From NCBI GenBank assembly GCA_964592965.1, contig CAZQJX010000028.1:1-23375 (forward strand): DNA of 23,375 bases, written 5' to 3'. The translations under genes and the position numbers were made by a program. The notes beneath the pieces were generated by a model, which searched no databases, was not told the DNA's origin, and saw nothing but the letters and a program-made list of their open reading frames with translations. The DNA is from CAZKMM01 sp964592965. Its GTDB lineage: Bacteria > RBG-13-61-14 > DRUE01. Positions 22,936 through 23,375 of this stretch are shown here, one piece after another (the stretch's first letter is position 1; each line of letters opens with the position of its first letter).

Positions 22936-22955
22936 GCTGGTTGATTTATTCCAGC
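22936..22955. terminator. Bidirectional hairpin between convergent genes
   Basis: GCTGG (22936-22940), a 10-base AT-rich loop, CCAGC (22951-22955). On the plus strand TTTAAATCATCTTTTTT follows; on the minus strand AGAATTTTTCC follows. A short stem but T-rich on both sides, placed exactly between two convergent genes. Confidence 0.5.
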
Positions 22956-22956
22956 T

Positions 22957-23375
22957 TTAAATCATCTTTTTTGCCTGATTGGCGCAGACAAGAATCGGGT
23001 CCCAGACAGGTGCAAAAGGCGGTGCATAGCTTAAATCCAGCTGAGAGACCTCCTCAACTGTCATTCCCTTGTGAAGACAGGCAGAAATAACATCTATTCT
23101 TTTGGCAACTCCTTCTTCACCTGCCATCTGTGCGCCGAGGAGCTTTCCACTGGCTTTGTCAAAAATAAAGCTAACAGTGATGGTTTTTGAGCCGGGGAAA
23201 TTATGCCCTCTGCTGGGATGGTGGATAATGACCTTCTCGGCATCGTATCCCTCATTAACCGCCTGCTCCAATCCCAGCCCGGTGCGTGCAACTTCCAGCT
23301 CAAAGGTGCGGAAAACCGCTGTGCCGACAATTCCGGCAAACTCCTGCCCCAAGCCAACAGCGTTTGCTCCTGCAA
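22957..23375 (-). CDS. CoA-disulfide reductase / NADH oxidase-type flavoprotein, C-terminal 139 residues, runs off right edge
   Basis: The readable part is the dimerisation domain of the pyridine nucleotide-disulfide oxidoreductase family. It opens inside AGANAVGLGQEFAGIVGTAV, continues with FELEVARTGLGLEQAV, HHPSRGHNFPGSKTITVSFIFD, KLLGAQMAGEEGVAKRIDVI and LHKGMTVEEV, and ends with LDLSYAPPFAPVWDPILVCA. That ending and the GxEGVAKRIDV stretch are characteristic of CoA-disulfide reductases and NADH oxidases/polysulfide reductases. The FAD and NAD domains and the active-site Cys are outside the window, so the exact enzyme is open. The frame is open to the window edge, so an internal TTG at 23352 is not a start. 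Confidence 0.88.
   Translation of the reverse strand, partial: AGANAVGLGQEFAGIVGTAVFRTFELEVARTGLGLEQAVNEGYDAEKVIIHHPSRGHNFPGSKTITVSFIFDKASGKLLGAQMAGEEGVAKRIDVISACLHKGMTVEEVSQLDLSYAPPFAPVWDPILVCANQAKKMI

Noticed and set aside
23094..23375. 93-codon minus-strand frame starting at the window edge
   Set aside because: Out of frame with the clear flavoprotein C-terminus on the same strand; a shadow.
1..23375. CRISPR arrays, tRNA/rRNA genes, insertion sequences
   Set aside because: No regularly spaced repeats, cloverleaf-like sequences, transposase frames or terminal inverted repeats were seen on reading both strands.

Overview
The window looks like a bacterial chromosome scaffold from a metagenome assembly. 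Evidence: a 100-base N run (18556-18655), tightly packed operons with strong Shine-Dalgarno (SD) sequences, lipoprotein and Sec-type signal peptides, and moderate GC by eye. The metabolism points to an anaerobe or facultative anaerobe that degrades acyl-CoA compounds. I cannot assign a phylum from the sequence alone.

Region A (1-9255, minus strand) is a tailed-phage morphogenesis module. Read right to left it holds: portal, protease/scaffold, capsid cement protein, major capsid protein, a small CxxC protein, a LamG-domain protein, a gp36-like head-tail connector, a tail terminator/adaptor candidate, a 330-base stretch without a gene, tail tube, tail assembly chaperone G, and the start of a probable tape-measure gene that leaves the window. 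A canonical A AAA AAC slippery site lies at the end of the chaperone gene. It opens onto a start-less 101-codon -1 frame, so a lambda-style G/GT frameshift fusion is expected, and the T extension carries two CxxC pairs. No terminase lies next to the portal; the cluster abuts host genes directly.

Region B (9512-16207, plus strand) is a seven-gene catabolic operon behind a promoter with a perfect TTGACA -35 box: three acyl-CoA dehydrogenases, a thiolase-fold protein, a DUF35 Zn-ribbon/OB partner, a BKACE (beta-keto acid cleavage) enzyme and a MaoC hydratase. The thiolase-fold protein has Gly where the nucleophilic Cys should be. One dehydrogenase has neither of the known catalytic Glu positions. 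There is no 3-hydroxyacyl-CoA dehydrogenase. Together this resembles the aldolytic ACAD2-MaoC-DUF35-Ltp2 logic of actinobacterial steroid side-chain degradation rather than a plain thiolytic beta-oxidation cycle. That is inference from residues and gene content.

Region C (16277-19730, minus strand) is a three-gene, overlapping electron-transfer operon: an HdrC/HdrB-like Fe-S protein, a GlcD-like FAD oxidase (interrupted by the N gap) and an HdrD/GlcF-like Fe-S protein. It converges on the catabolic operon and could oxidise a 2-hydroxyacid or carry electrons from the dehydrogenases.

Region D (19860-23375) holds a GH15-type glucoamylase-like lipoprotein (minus), a divergent secreted repeat protein split by a one-base frameshift (plus), and the C-terminal part of a CoA-disulfide reductase/NADH oxidase-type flavoprotein that runs off the right edge (minus).
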